Positions 47,423 to 57,752 of a stretch of DNA of 64,000 bases are shown here, piece after piece. The notes below the pieces were generated by a model. That model saw only the letters and a program-made list of their open reading frames with translations, made no database searches and had not been told where the DNA came from. The DNA lies in contig CAVUOA010000008.1 in the NCBI GenBank assembly GCA_963742955.1, positions 992,001 to 1,056,000 on the forward strand. The letters are read 5' to 3'. This stretch comes from CAVUOA01 sp963742955 (GTDB lineage Bacteria; Bacteroidota; Ignavibacteria; Tepidaquicellales; OLB5). The translations under genes and the position numbers were made by a program. How positions within the stretch are numbered: the stretch's first letter is position 1; the number at the start of each line of letters is the position of its first letter.

Positions 47423-48556
47423 GAAAAAAAAAAATGAGAGTAGCATGGATAACAACAGGGTTTTCAAAAAATGAAAATGATTTCGGCGGAGCGGCTGCAA
47501 TTCATAATCTTGCAAGAGAACTTTCATTACACAACGAAATTGAGCTTGTAATATTTTCATTCTACTACCCAATAAACCGGCATGAGTATAATTTTTACAA
47601 TGCTAAGGTATATTCATTTGCTGAGAAAGAAAACATTTCAAAGCTTGAAAAATTTAAGCTGTGGAAGAAGTGCAGAAAGAAATTCGGAGAGGAACACACA
47701 AAAAAGCCATTTGATATAATTCATTCCATCTGGTCGGGTGAATCAGGCTACGTAGCATCACGCCTCGCTAAGAATTTAAACATTCCGTTTATTGCCAATG
47801 TTTGCGGCGGCGAGCTGGCGGAACTTCCCGAAATACATTACGGAAGCAGAACAAAATTCCTGCAAAGGACATTTGTAGACATGGCTTTTGAGAGTGCTGA
47901 TAAAATTGTTGCTGGCTCATCATATATTGCTGAAAAAATAGATAGTTATTATAGTAATTTGGTTTCCAAAGGCTGCAAAAATACCATTTGGCGTTGATGA
48001 AAAATTATTTTTTCCACACAGGGCAAAAACAAATTTCCCGGCACTAATCACAATTGGCTCTGCTGTTCCTGTAAAAGCATATAACGTGATGCTCAATGCA
48101 ATGAAGACGGTAACGCAAAAATATCCGGGTGCACGTCTGACAATCTGCGGAAGAGATGATAAAAACATTTTGTCCGGTATGATTAGTGATTTAGGGTTAA
48201 CAAATAATGTTGAGTTAAAAGGATTTGTTGAATATGAAAATATTCCTTCAGTTCTAAACAGCAGTGATATATTTGTTTTAAGCTCTTTATATGAATCACA
48301 AAACATGTCATTAATAGAAGCTGCTTTCTGCGGATTGCCTTTAGTATCAACCGGAGTTGGTATTGCTCCCGAAATAACAGATATTCTTGCCCTACCGGGA
48401 GATTCCGAATCGCTTGCAGAAAATATTATTTATGTAATCGAAAATTATTCCGGTAAATCCGAAAAAGCATTATTAAAAATCCCTGAATTGAAAGAAAATT
48501 TTTCTTTGAACAAATGTGTTAATTCATTTATTGAATTGTATAAAAGTTTAGTTTGA
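47419..48556 (+). CDS. GT4 glycosyltransferase (one frameshift)
   Basis: About 378 residues. The N-terminal domain has AWITTGFSKNENDFGGAAAIHNLARELS and IHSIWSGESGYVASRLAKNLNIPFIANVCGGE. After the indel near 47965 the sequence continues in one frame through IPFGVDEKLFFP, ITIGSAVPVKAY, ARLTICGRDD, VELKGFVEYENIPSVLNSSD and the donor-binding SLYESQNMSLIEAAFCGLPLVST (EX7E). The start overlaps the stop before it (ATGA) and its stop overlaps the flippase start. Probable role: chain assembly on a polyprenyl-linked intermediate in the cytoplasm. Donor unknown. Confidence 0.87.
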
Positions 48557-49820
48557 TAAAGGAATATTTAAATAAAATCGCTAAAGATACACTTTGGGTG
48601 CTTGCGCTCAATGCGGTGAACTTCTCCAGCTCGTTTATAATTGCTGTGTTTATATCGCGGATGATGGGTGTTAATGAGCTTGGGAAGTACACATTCATTA
48701 CTGCAATTTCATCAGTGCTGTATATGATAGCTGATTTCGGGCTTACAACATCGCTTGTCAGAAAAATAGGCGGTGATAGACCCGACGCATTTAAATTTAT
48801 CTCCGAGGCAAACTCCATTAAAACATTTTCGGGCCTGCTGCAGCTGTAATTACTCTCGCAGTAATTTATCTTTTCAACAAAACAAATTTTAATATAACAC
48901 TCTTGCAGGTGTTGTAGTCATAATTCCCCGCCTGTACCAGACAAGCTATGAGGCTTCAATCCGCGTTTTCGGTTACCAAAAATATCCTACTATCATAAGA
49001 AGCATAAGTTCACTGCTGCAGATTGTGTTTTCCTATTTCTAATTGAAAAAGGGTTGGGGCTTGAAGGTGTATTTGTTTTAATTATGTTTATCGAAATTAT
49101 AACTTATTACATTTTAAGCTTCACCAATCACAGGATACTCGCAAAACAAAATATTGAAATCAAAAGAATCACCATTTCTTTAAAGGATGCATTTAGAAAA
49201 GCAAAAGAAAGCTCGGTTTTTTTTTTCAACAACGTACTCACTTTCACAATGCCAAGAATTAGCATAATACTGCTGGAATATATTTCTTCAACCGTATCTG
49301 TAGGAATTTATACCGCCGGCACAAGATTCACAAGCGGTGCGGGACTGCTTTCCGGGGCACTGTATAATTCGGTTTACCCTTTCATTGCCAATTTAAAGGA
49401 CCAAAAGAAAACTTCATATGAGCTGGCAAAAGAGCTTATAAAATATTCGTTTATAATCGGCGCCGCTGCATCCATTGCATTGTTTTTTCTATCCGGCATA
49501 TTAATAAATATAACAGTCCAAAATAGAAGAAGCAAAACCTGTTTTGAAAATCGTTTCGTTTACAATTATTCCACTGCTTGTTTACACTGTGGTTCAAACA
49601 TACATGCTTTCTGTCTACATGGAAAAATTCCTGCTCAAAATTTATGCAATAATTTGGCTTTTAAACCTCATTTTAGGCGTTATTTTGATATGGAAATGGA
49701 GCTACATCGGCGCCGCTGCTGTAACAATTTATTAGCATGGAATATTTGTTAATGTTTATCCAGATTGTTAAATTCTATTCAATTGGCAAAAAGCTAAATG
49801 ATAATACTGTTAAATCCTAA
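48553..49820 (+). CDS. Wzx-like oligosaccharide flippase (multiple frameshifts)
   Basis: The TTG start at 48553 (MIKEYLNKIAKDTLWVLALN) overlaps the stop of the GT4 gene. Fragments recover a protein of about 420 residues with the opening LWVLALNAVNFSSSFIIAVFISRMMGVNELGKYTF. That motif (polysaccharide biosynthesis MATE-like family, MOP superfamily) begins most Wzx/RfbX flippases. Later pieces (IEIITYYILSF, SVGIYTAGTRFTSGAGLLSGALYNSVYPFI, WSYIGAAAVTIY) give the remaining membrane helices. Breaks lie near 48840, 48905, 49040, 49515 and 49735. It would move lipid-linked glycans across the inner membrane. The last frame ends at 49820, overlapping the next start. Confidence 0.8.
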
Positions 49821-51299
49821 AAGCGCAGTTCACGGATACCGTGTACCAAACTCGATTCTACACTCTCGGGGCATTCCTTGAGGGCAGGCATGAGTATTAT
49901 ATAGAAGACGAGAATGTTAATCCCCGTATGGAAGAAACCCTGGTCAAGCTAATCAGGAAAAAGGAATTAAGTATCTTGGCTTAACCATAATGCCCGCGCT
50001 TCAGCTGCACCGCTCTGTGGATATTTCAAAAAATCTTAAATCGAAATTCCCTGACCTGAAAATACTATGGGGCGGATATTTTCCTTCGCTGCATCCCCGA
50101 ACACTGTATTGGAATCCGGTTACGTTGATTATGTTTTCCGCGGACATGCGGAGTTTGCCATTCGCGACTTTTTGGATGCAATGGAAGGAAAACCGGGAGC
50201 AAAAAAATTAAACGAAATTGACGGGCTGTCATACAGGCAAAACGGAGAAATTGTTCACAATAAAAAAAGCGAAACTATCAACCCCACCTTAATCCCCCGC
50301 CTGCCTTATCATAAAGTTGATGTTGATAGATATCTTAAAAGAGCAAGAACATACCTCGGTCCAAGAACAATGGCATATCACTCAAGCGTCGGTTGTCCTT
50401 TCCTCTGCGGGTTCTGCGCTGTTGCAGGAGTGTATAAAGGCAGGTGGATTGGCAGAAACGCAGAGCTTGTGGTTGATGATTTAAAATTCCTGAAGGAAAA
50501 ATATAATATCGGCGCCGTTGAGTTTCACGATAATAATTTCTTTGTGTCCGAAAAAAGAACATATGACATCGCAAATGGAATCAAGGATTTAAACATCGGG
50601 TGGTGGGGTGAGGCAAGACCGGATACTACGATGAAGTTTACCGATGACACATGGGAAATGATGAGCCGTGCAGGATGCAAAATGATTTTATTCGGAGCTG
50701 AATCAAGCTCCGATGAAATACTGAAGCTGATGGATAAAGGCGAACACAAACCTCCGAAACAGTGCTTGAGCTTGCAGAGCGCTGAAGAAAATATAATATC
50801 GTGCGAATTTTCATTTGTGCTCGGAAGTCCTACAAGCAACATTGACCGCGATATTGATAATGATATTAAATACATAAAGAAGGTTAAGCAGATAAATCCT
50901 TCAGCAGAAATAATTATTTATACTTACTCTCCTGTAAACTTCGAGGATTCGGAGATGTCACTTGCAGCTAAGATGAAAGGATTCGACTATCCCAAAACAC
51001 TTGAAGAATGGGTTTCGCCGCGCTGGGCAAATTTTGATTTAAGAAAAAATCCTTTAACTCCGTGGCTTAAACCGCACCACTTTAAAAAAATCAGGAACTT
51101 CGAAAAAACATTGAATGCATATTATCCCACAAACAGTGATTTAAAAATCAAAGGCTGGAGGCGTGCGCTTCTGAGGTCATTAGGCTCATGGCGCTATTTA
51201 AGTTCTGTATACACAGCACCTTATGAAATAATGGTAAGCATGCGTCTGCTCCGTTACCGCCAGCCGGAAATCGAAGGATTTGCCTTCGAAGAAAAATAA
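49798..51299 (+). CDS. B12-binding radical SAM protein 2 (several frameshifts)
   Basis: ATG at 49798 (MIILLNPKSAVHGYRVPNS) starts a protein of ~495 residues. An N-terminal cobalamin-binding-like part (GAFLEGRHEYYIEDENVNP, LGLTIMPALQLHRSVDISK) comes first. VDYVFRGHAEFAIRDFLDAME follows, and then the radical SAM motif VGCPFLCGFCAVAG (CxxxCxxC). GAESSSDEILKLMDKG and a long C-terminal region are next. Breaks occur near 49870, 49960 and 50120. A compensating pair lies around 50750-50795, where KTSETVLELAER becomes an unrelated run before CEFSFVLGSPTSN returns. Two compensating indels in one short stretch are best explained by sequencing error. Substrate unknown; it works beside radical SAM protein 1. 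Confidence 0.82.
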
Positions 51300-51310
51300 A
51301 ATAACTGCAT

Positions 51311-52333
51311 TTGAACTTCAAAGCTTTACTAAATACAGCAGGCAGTAAAATACACACACTTCCGATTGTTATCCTTTACGTAACTGAAGGATGCAACCTG
51401 CGCTGCGCAATGTGCTCGTACCGCAAACCTCTCCCCGATGAGCTAACAATCGATGAAATCGAAAAGCTTGCAGGTGAACTTTCATCACTCGGATTAAAGC
51501 ATATTGTATTTTCCGGCGGTGAGCCGATACTCAGAACGGATTTAATTGAAATTTGCCAAATATTCTCAAAGCACAATGTTAAGCAGACGATTCTTACCAA
51601 CGGTGTCCTTTTAAATAAGAAAATCGATAAGCTTGCGCCGTTTCTTGAAGAGCTTATTATTTCAATCGATGGTGCCGAGCCTGAAACACACGATGCAATT
51701 AGAGGAGTTAACTCGCTTAACCTTATAATAGAAGGAATTAAGCACACAAAAGAAAATTTTCCTTCACTTAATATTTCATTCAGAACGGTTATTCAGAAAA
51801 ATAATTTCCGTCAGTTAAATGATATAATTCAGCTTGGCGCGGGGTTAGGAATCAACCGAGTTTCATTCCTGCCGGTTGATGTGTACTCGGAGGCTTTCGG
51901 CAGAGAACATACCGATGCAGCCATAAATGACAATTCATTACTTTTAAACAATGATGAAATAACAGCGCTGAGAAATATTATTAACAATATTGATAAAAAA
52001 TATTTTGACAGCCATTATGTTTCCGAACCTTATGCAAAGCTTATGGGTTATGCTGATTATTTTTCATCTGCGCTGGGTGAAGGCAAATTCCCGCCGGTTT
52101 ACTGCAATGCGCCGATGATGTCAACTGTAATTACTGCGAGAGGAGATGTTCTGCCGTGCTTCTTTCTGCCTAAGCTGGGGAATATCCGCGAAAAACCCCT
52201 TATCCAGATTCTCAATGGCGATGAAGCTGTAACCACCCGAAAGCAAGTCCGCGCTTTTGAACCCGAACGCTGCAAAACCTGTGTTTGCAGTCTTAATGTT
52301 ACCAAACGCGCTGCGCTAAAAGGAAATTTTTGA
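51311..52333 (+). CDS. Radical SAM/SPASM domain protein
   Basis: The 340-residue protein has the CxxxCxxC motif in TEGCNLRCAMCSYRKP near residue 30, then IVFSGGEPILRTDLIEI, the standard GGEP loop. Its C-terminal SPASM Cys set lies in YCNAPMMS, CFFLPKLG and ERCKTCVCS. The SPASM domain carries extra iron-sulfur clusters, as in enzymes modifying peptides or sugars. The start is TTG (51311); no ATG lies nearby in frame. It overlaps no neighbour but sits 11 bases after radical SAM protein 2. Substrate unknown; the glycan context suggests a sugar or lipid. Confidence 0.86.
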   Translation: MNFKALLNTAGSKIHTLPIVILYVTEGCNLRCAMCSYRKPLPDELTIDEIEKLAGELSSLGLKHIVFSGGEPILRTDLIEICQIFSKHNVKQTILTNGVLLNKKIDKLAPFLEELIISIDGAEPETHDAIRGVNSLNLIIEGIKHTKENFPSLNISFRTVIQKNNFRQLNDIIQLGAGLGINRVSFLPVDVYSEAFGREHTDAAINDNSLLLNNDEITALRNIINNIDKKYFDSHYVSEPYAKLMGYADYFSSALGEGKFPPVYCNAPMMSTVITARGDVLPCFFLPKLGNIREKPLIQILNGDEAVTTRKQVRAFEPERCKTCVCSLNVTKRAALKGNF

Positions 52334-52336
52334 TTC

Positions 52337-53581
52337 GTGAATAAGACTAATTTTCTTCTTAAGCTCCTCTGCCTGCTCGCTCTTATTTACCTCACTCTCT
52401 TTTCTATTAAATGGGTGCCGAAAATTACACACGGCTATGCAGCTTATTATACTTTCTCACGCATGCTCGTAACCGGAGATGATTTATCAAAAGGCTACAA
52501 TGATGATTACTTCAGCTCGAAAATCAATGAATACGGAATGGGTGTTTATGATATACTCGCGGGCAACATACCTACAAATTCATTTGCACTTGCGCCGTTT
52601 GCATGGATGGATGTCCAAACCGCCCGTGTTGTGTGGTCAATATTTTCTATCGCTGCGTTCATGCTTTCTATATATATACTGTTTAGAATTTATGAACTGC
52701 GTTTTAATACAGAAACAGGGCTCTTAATTCTTTTAATTACAATACTTTGGCGTCCTGCTTATGAAAATATTGCATTTGGGCAAATTTATGCAGTTCTGCT
52801 TTTGCTGTTTTCAATAGGCATGCTGGGTTTAAAGAAACGGAAAAATGTTTTGTTCACACTTCCGTTATCAGCAGTATTTTTATTTAAAGGCTACGGTGTT
52901 GTAAACTTTCTATGGCTTGCTGTTAAGAAAAAATGGAAAGAGCTGATTTACAGTACAGGATTTATTATAGCAGGTATTATAATCACCATTCCCTTAATCG
53001 GGATTAACACATGGAAAGAATATTTATCAACCGTCACAGGTAAAATGGGTCAGCTGCCTGAAATGGGTAATACTGCATACCAAACATTTAACAGCCTGCT
53101 GATGCATTTGTTTGTGTTTGACCAAAAATGGCTTCCTCATCCGCTTGTTATATTACCGAACAACCCGGTCTTTATTATCAGCATTCTGATAAGCCTTTTA
53201 TTTATTGCATATATTTTATTTGAAAAAAATATTGCCGAGGAACATCTTCCGCTTTCGTTTTCCGCAGCAATTGCCACGGGAGTTGTAACGGCGCCTGTTG
53301 CCGAGCAGTACCACTACCTGCTTTTCATTCCGCTGGTTATTGGCATGTCAAAAATCCTGATTGAGGAGTTCAAAGAAAAACGAAGTATTGGTATATATGA
53401 ATTTTTCTTTGTCATAGCAATTGCAGTTATGATTGCTCCGCTTAACTACAAATCAATGCAGTTCTCTTCTTTTCCAGTCTATTTGCTTGCTTATCCCAAA
53501 CTCTATGCAGGAATAATTTTACTGTTTATTTACAAGCGTATAATTAGATTACAAACAGTAAACACTAAAGAAATTGCCTAG
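52337..53581 (+). CDS. DUF2029/GT87-like integral membrane glycosyltransferase
   Basis: The 414-residue protein begins with GTG at 52337. It has about ten hydrophobic helices. DVYDxxAG-like content appears as YDILAGNIPTNSFALAPFAWM, and GQIYAVLLLLFSIGML plus LPLSAVFLFKGYG are typical of GT87 (mannosyltransferase PimE-type) proteins. These act on polyprenyl-phosphate sugars at the outer face of the membrane. It is coupled to the next gene by an 8-base overlap. Confidence 0.75.
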   Translation: MNKTNFLLKLLCLLALIYLTLFSIKWVPKITHGYAAYYTFSRMLVTGDDLSKGYNDDYFSSKINEYGMGVYDILAGNIPTNSFALAPFAWMDVQTARVVWSIFSIAAFMLSIYILFRIYELRFNTETGLLILLITILWRPAYENIAFGQIYAVLLLLFSIGMLGLKKRKNVLFTLPLSAVFLFKGYGVVNFLWLAVKKKWKELIYSTGFIIAGIIITIPLIGINTWKEYLSTVTGKMGQLPEMGNTAYQTFNSLLMHLFVFDQKWLPHPLVILPNNPVFIISILISLLFIAYILFEKNIAEEHLPLSFSAAIATGVVTAPVAEQYHYLLFIPLVIGMSKILIEEFKEKRSIGIYEFFFVIAIAVMIAPLNYKSMQFSSFPVYLLAYPKLYAGIILLFIYKRIIRLQTVNTKEIA

Positions 53582-54254
53582 AAACTTAATACGTAAAATA
53601 TATTTTTATATTTATTACGGACTTTACCACAGGCACAAGTTAAAGAGAACCGTTACGGAAAAAATAAAGGGTTTTACTTTTACGGTTTATCCTTCCGTAT
53701 TCAACCCGAATGATTATTTCTCGAGCAAAATATTTGCGAAGTTTATTTTATCGCTTGATGATTTATCCGGCAAATACATTCTTGATATGGGGTGCGGTTC
53801 GGGAGTTGTAAGCGTGTTTGCTGCATCGAAAGGTGCAGGATGTTTTGCTGTTGATGTAAACGCCGTAAGTGTAAAAACCGCGGATGAAAATGCCGCAGAG
53901 AACGGATTCAGTGATAAAATAAAAGCGGTTCAAAGTAATTTGTTCGAGAATATTCCACCTGAAGAAAAGTTTGATATAATTTTTTTCAATCCCCCCTAGT
54001 ATGAGAAAGAACCGAAGACCGATTTCGAAAAAGCGTTCTATACAGGCACAGGGTTCCGTGTTATAAAAGATTTTCTGGAGCAGTCAAAAAATCACTTTAC
54101 ACCCGGCGGTTATATTTATTTTATAACATCATCAGACCTGAAGCTCGATACATTTTTAAACATGGTTAAGTCCGCAGGATTTGAATATAATATTATAAAA
54201 AAAGTAAATACTTTGTTCGAAACGTTTTATATAACAAAAGCGTTTTTAAAGTAG
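53574..54254 (+). CDS. HemK/PrmC-like N5-methyltransferase family protein with in-frame TAG
   Basis: A single continuous frame of 226 codons is interrupted by TAG at 53997-53999. Motif I is ILDMGCGSGVVSVFAASKG. The catalytic NPPY motif appears as FFNPP followed by the TAG and YEKEPKTDFEKAF. The rest (GFRVIKDFLEQSKNHFTPGGYIYFITSS) is normal methyltransferase C-terminus. Tyr is expected exactly where TAG stands, so TAT/TAC to TAG (one base) is the simplest change. The family methylates Asn or Gln side chains in NPPY enzymes, or nucleic acid bases. TAG ends other genes here, so recoding is unlikely. Confidence 0.78.
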
Positions 54255-54261
54255 CTTTTTT

Positions 54262-54285
54262 GTCATTCCCGCGAAGGCGGGAATC
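54262..54285. repeat. REP-like unit, exact inverted copy of 27198-27221
   Basis: GTCATTCCCGCGAAGG plus its continuation forms the same 8-base-pair hairpin as 27198-27221, in opposite orientation. It lies just after the methyltransferase stop. Confidence 0.8.
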
Positions 54286-54319
54286 TGATTAACAAATTGT
54301 TTAATCAACCGGTTATATA

Positions 54320-55579
54320 ATGGGATTTTTCTCAATCATATTCATATCATTGTTCGGGCTTCAAGCCCTTAATTATTACAGCTTTGTAAAATACCTGAAG
54401 ACCACAAAATTCTACAAGCCGGCTTACAGGTGGTATCCGCTGGTTCCCTTTCTCATTTTTAATGTTGAATTCATTCTAATTCTCTTCATATTCGGCAGAA
54501 AGTTTACACCTCCCAATTGGTTTATAATTTTCGGGATGTTCCCGTTTTATGTTTGGCAGGCTGCTACGTTTTTTATAGGTCTATGGCTGTTAATAGGAAA
54601 AATAATCAAGCTCCCATTTTTAATTTCCACCTGGCTGCTGAAATTAATTAAACCCGTTAAAGCATGGTTCGAAAAAATAAAAACAAGGCGCGCAGTTCAG
54701 GTTGTTGATACATCAAGAAGAAAATTTCTCCGCACCGCAACGTTTGCTGTTTCATCATACGCTTTTGCCGGAGCCGCTTACGGAATAATAAGGCATGATG
54801 CTTTTAAGATAGATAAACAGCAAATTGAAATTGCAAACCTGCCGCAGGAGTTAAAAGGGTTAACACTCACGCTTATAAGCGATATACACGCAGGTCAGTT
54901 TATGCTGGAAGATGAAATGCATGAGTACGCAAATGTTATTAATGATATCGGTTCTGATATTATTTTTATTCCCGGTGATTTCGTAAACTTCGACCCGCAG
55001 GATTCAAAATCGGTTGCCCGCGCATTCCGTGACCTGAAAGCAAAACACGGCGTTTACGGCACGCTCGGCAACCATGATTTCTTTGTCAACCCCGATTATG
55101 TTGCAGACGTTATGAATAATGAAAGTCCCGTTAAAGTTCTCCGAAACAAACACGAAAAAATTACTGTTAACGGAAAAGATTTATACATACTCGGTGTTGA
55201 TGATACAAGAGACTCCGGAATACGAACAAACGATGTAATATTAAATTACATCGATAATACAATTGCAGAAGCAGGAGCTTCAAACACAAGCTACGCAGAT
55301 TCACCAAAGATTTTACTTTGCCACAAGCCTTATGCATTTGATGATATTGCAAAACGTGATTTGGATTTAGTGCTTTCCGGACACACGCACGGCGGTCAGG
55401 TTGTGCCGTTTAAGTTCGGTGATTTTAACCTCTCATTTGCCGCATTTGTGAGCAAGTACATAAGCGGATATTATAATATCGGTAAAGCTAATATGTACAT
55501 ATCAAGAGGAATCGGAACTGTGGGATTACCCATCCGCCTCAACTGCCCGCCGGAGATAACAAAGATAACGCTGGTGTAA
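54320..55579 (+). CDS. Membrane-anchored calcineurin-like metallophosphoesterase
   Basis: The 419-residue protein has four to five N-terminal membrane helices (residues 1-115), then SRRKFLRTATFAVSSYAF, which resembles a twin-arginine segment and a further helix. The metallophosphoesterase domain shows SDIHAGQF, GDFVNFDP, GNHDFF, LCHKP and SGHTHGGQ, the complete metal-ligand set. The layout is close to YkuE/YaeI-type enzymes acting on lipid intermediates such as UDP-diacylglucosamine or polyprenyl phosphates. Position after the glycan cluster fits a lipid-phosphate role (inference). Confidence 0.88.
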   Translation: MGFFSIIFISLFGLQALNYYSFVKYLKTTKFYKPAYRWYPLVPFLIFNVEFILILFIFGRKFTPPNWFIIFGMFPFYVWQAATFFIGLWLLIGKIIKLPFLISTWLLKLIKPVKAWFEKIKTRRAVQVVDTSRRKFLRTATFAVSSYAFAGAAYGIIRHDAFKIDKQQIEIANLPQELKGLTLTLISDIHAGQFMLEDEMHEYANVINDIGSDIIFIPGDFVNFDPQDSKSVARAFRDLKAKHGVYGTLGNHDFFVNPDYVADVMNNESPVKVLRNKHEKITVNGKDLYILGVDDTRDSGIRTNDVILNYIDNTIAEAGASNTSYADSPKILLCHKPYAFDDIAKRDLDLVLSGHTHGGQVVPFKFGDFNLSFAAFVSKYISGYYNIGKANMYISRGIGTVGLPIRLNCPPEITKITLV

Positions 55580-55985
55580 CACCCCACCTCTGCATCACGT
55601 GCGGGGTAATTCTAACCCTCCCTCCGATATAGTATCGGAGCAAACAGAAGGGGAGGAAAAGTGTCATTGCGAGCGAAGCGCCTGCCTGCTGCAGGCAGGA
55701 AGCAATCTCTATTTAATTAAAACCATTTTCTTTGTTTCATAATAATATCCTGTCGAAGATCCTGCTTGCCGGACAGACAGGCAACCACTCCCCTTATTAA
55801 TGGAGAGGCTTTCCCGTCCCATCCTTGGCAAGGAGGGGTGTCCACGACGTAATGTCGGGGCGGGGTGGTTTTTTATACATCCTAATACACACTTTAAAAC
55901 ATTCTTTAAAATTATTCCTTTGAAGTAACGGGCTTTTTAGCATATCTTTGTGAAACATTAAAATTTAACATACACCTTATAAAAA
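55580..55985. repeat. 406-base intergenic block with several dispersed repeats
   Basis: Units include CCCTCC-CTCCGATA-TATCGGAG (~55617-55640) and a GTCATTGCGAGCGAAGCG...AAGCAATCTC element interrupted by the palindrome CCTGCCTGCTGCAGGCAGG (~55663-55711). GCCGGACAGACAGGC and a CCCGTCCC/GGGGCGGGG pair (~55815-55866) follow. The promoter of the next gene occupies the right end. Confidence 0.65.
55919..55950 (+). promoter_or_regulatory. Promoter TTTG-N20-TATCTTTG upstream of the secreted repeat protein
   Basis: TTTG at 55919-55922 and TATCTTTG at 55943-55950 match the Bacteroidota -33/-7 consensus with a 20-base spacer. The gene start at 55986 leaves a leader of about 30 bases. Confidence 0.65.
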
Positions 55986-57637
55986 ATGAGAAAATCTTTA
56001 ATAATTTTAGCTTTTTTAGCTGTTTCGGCTTCTTTTCTGCTCTCGCAGACTGTTAATGAAAAGAAAGCTGCCTCCTTTAACGGGATACAGTCAGTTGACG
56101 CTTATTCGTTTTATTACAATAATAAAAACGGAACCTACTTTTATACTTACTACGATACAACAACGCAGAAATCAACCGTCTACAGCAATAAAGGAAATTC
56201 AAAACCCTACAATTCGGTAAATGATTATACAGGGATAATAGATGAGAACGGAAATTATTATGTAATTACATACAATAACGTTGATACAGTTTATACTTAT
56301 TACATTGTCAAGAACGGGCAGGAGATTGCAAGCTATTCATATATAGATGTCAACTGGACTGAAAAAAACGGGGTGCTCTACTACGTCTGCAGGGATAATA
56401 ATTATAAATCTTATTTTGTTGAATACAATACTGCTGACGGCACCGAAAAAAAGAGCAAAGCTTATGATGATATATACCTCATTTACTATCCGAACCCGGC
56501 ATACGATGATGAGCCTGTGGGAACTATCGGCTTTACAGGAAGCGGGGAACCATATTATGCGGCTTCTCTCAATAATGAAAAATTTATTGTTATCGGAACA
56601 ACGGAGCAAAAACATTATGCGGATATTGATACATATACTCCCGTGCTGGATAAAAACGGAGCGCTTACTTATTTTGCAAAAGAAAAAGGAATGTTTTATG
56701 TGGAAAGAGGAGATGCATTTGTTGTACAGGGTGATAAAGAATACAAAAAATTCGATTACGTTTATCCTCCTCTTTTATTCGATAACTCGAATACCCCTGT
56801 TTATATAGCAGGCGATTCATCTGCCAATGATGTTTATCCCCAAAGAGTCGTTACGGGGAACACGGAAGGCAAAACCTACACCGGCGGGTTATACGATATT
56901 AAGTTTACCCCTTCGGGCAAGCTGGCATATACTGCTTCAAATACCGTGAGTTCAGATAACGGTTCTTACCTGTCTTATGTTGTTATCGACGGCAAGGAAG
57001 GAAAGAAATATACATATATAAACTACCTTACATTTTTTCCTGACGGAACGCCTCTTTATGCAGCGGGAAAAAACGAGAATGAATCGGTTATAGTCAAAGG
57101 CAAAAACGAAACCGGGTTGAGTACCCGCAGATTCTCGACCTGAAAATACTTCCTGACGGTGAACTTGCCTATGTGCAGGCTAAATACGGCAACTACGAAA
57201 AGAAACAAAAAGATAAATATCTTGTTACAATCGGTGATGAAGAGTTCGGTCCCTTCGACGGGATGCAGACTTTGTATAACGATAACAACAGCTACATTTC
57301 AACCGATAAAACCGGAGGATACGGTTTCATAGCCACCAAGCTGCTTGATTACGATGCTTATACAACCGAAAGCACAATCTATTATAAAGACGGCACAAGC
57401 AAAAAATCAGATTATTTTGATAACGTTTACCTTTACAAAGGCAAGCCTTTATATACAGCATCTAAACTGGTTGACAAAGTCAACTATGTTTATACATATC
57501 AGCTTTATTACGGAACAAAAGCAATCGGTTCGGGATACCAATCGATTGCCTCTTTCAAATTTGATGAAACCACCGGTACTGCTTCCTTTATTGCAGGCAA
57601 AGGAAATGATATGTATTACGTAGAAGTGAAGTTTTAG
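55986..57637 (+). CDS. Secreted beta-propeller-like repeat protein (one frameshift)
   Basis: About 545 residues in two frames (55986-57143 and 57173-57637), rejoined by one indel near 57120 in the QILDLKILPDGELAYV region. A signal peptide (SLIILAFLAVSASFLLSQ) is followed by many repeats of ~40 residues. Each repeat has a Tyr-rich strand, a DG or NG turn and a strand starting with xxYxA (examples: GEPYYAASLNN, GALTYFAKEKG, NTPVYIAGDSS, GTPLYAAGKNE, GKPLYTASKLV). This looks like a blade repeat of a propeller or WG-type sheet. Very rich in Tyr. No type IX sorting domain is visible at its end. Function unknown. Confidence 0.72.
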
Positions 57638-57656
57638 GATTAAACTAAACAAAAAT

Positions 57657-57735
57657 ATCGTGCCCCGGCTCCAAAGCGTGGCACTAATTTAAAATCTTTT
57701 AAATCGTGCCGCCACTCTACGTGGGGGCACGATTA
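57657..57735. repeat. Inverted GTGCC-type hairpin repeats
   Basis: CGTGCCCCGGCTCCAAAGCG-type and CGTGCCGCCACTCTACGTGG-type units followed by GGGGCACG make nested inverted repeats between the convergent stops of the secreted protein and pgeF. Position suggests a shared terminator role. The pattern echoes the hairpin at 36758. Confidence 0.5.
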
Positions 57736-57752
57736 ATTTTCCAAATTAATAT

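Noticed and set aside
53997..53999. TAG recoding as an amino acid genome-wide
   Set aside because: Other intact genes end with TAG (for example the 12S-like carboxyltransferase and the methyltransferase itself), so a reassigned codon is unlikely.
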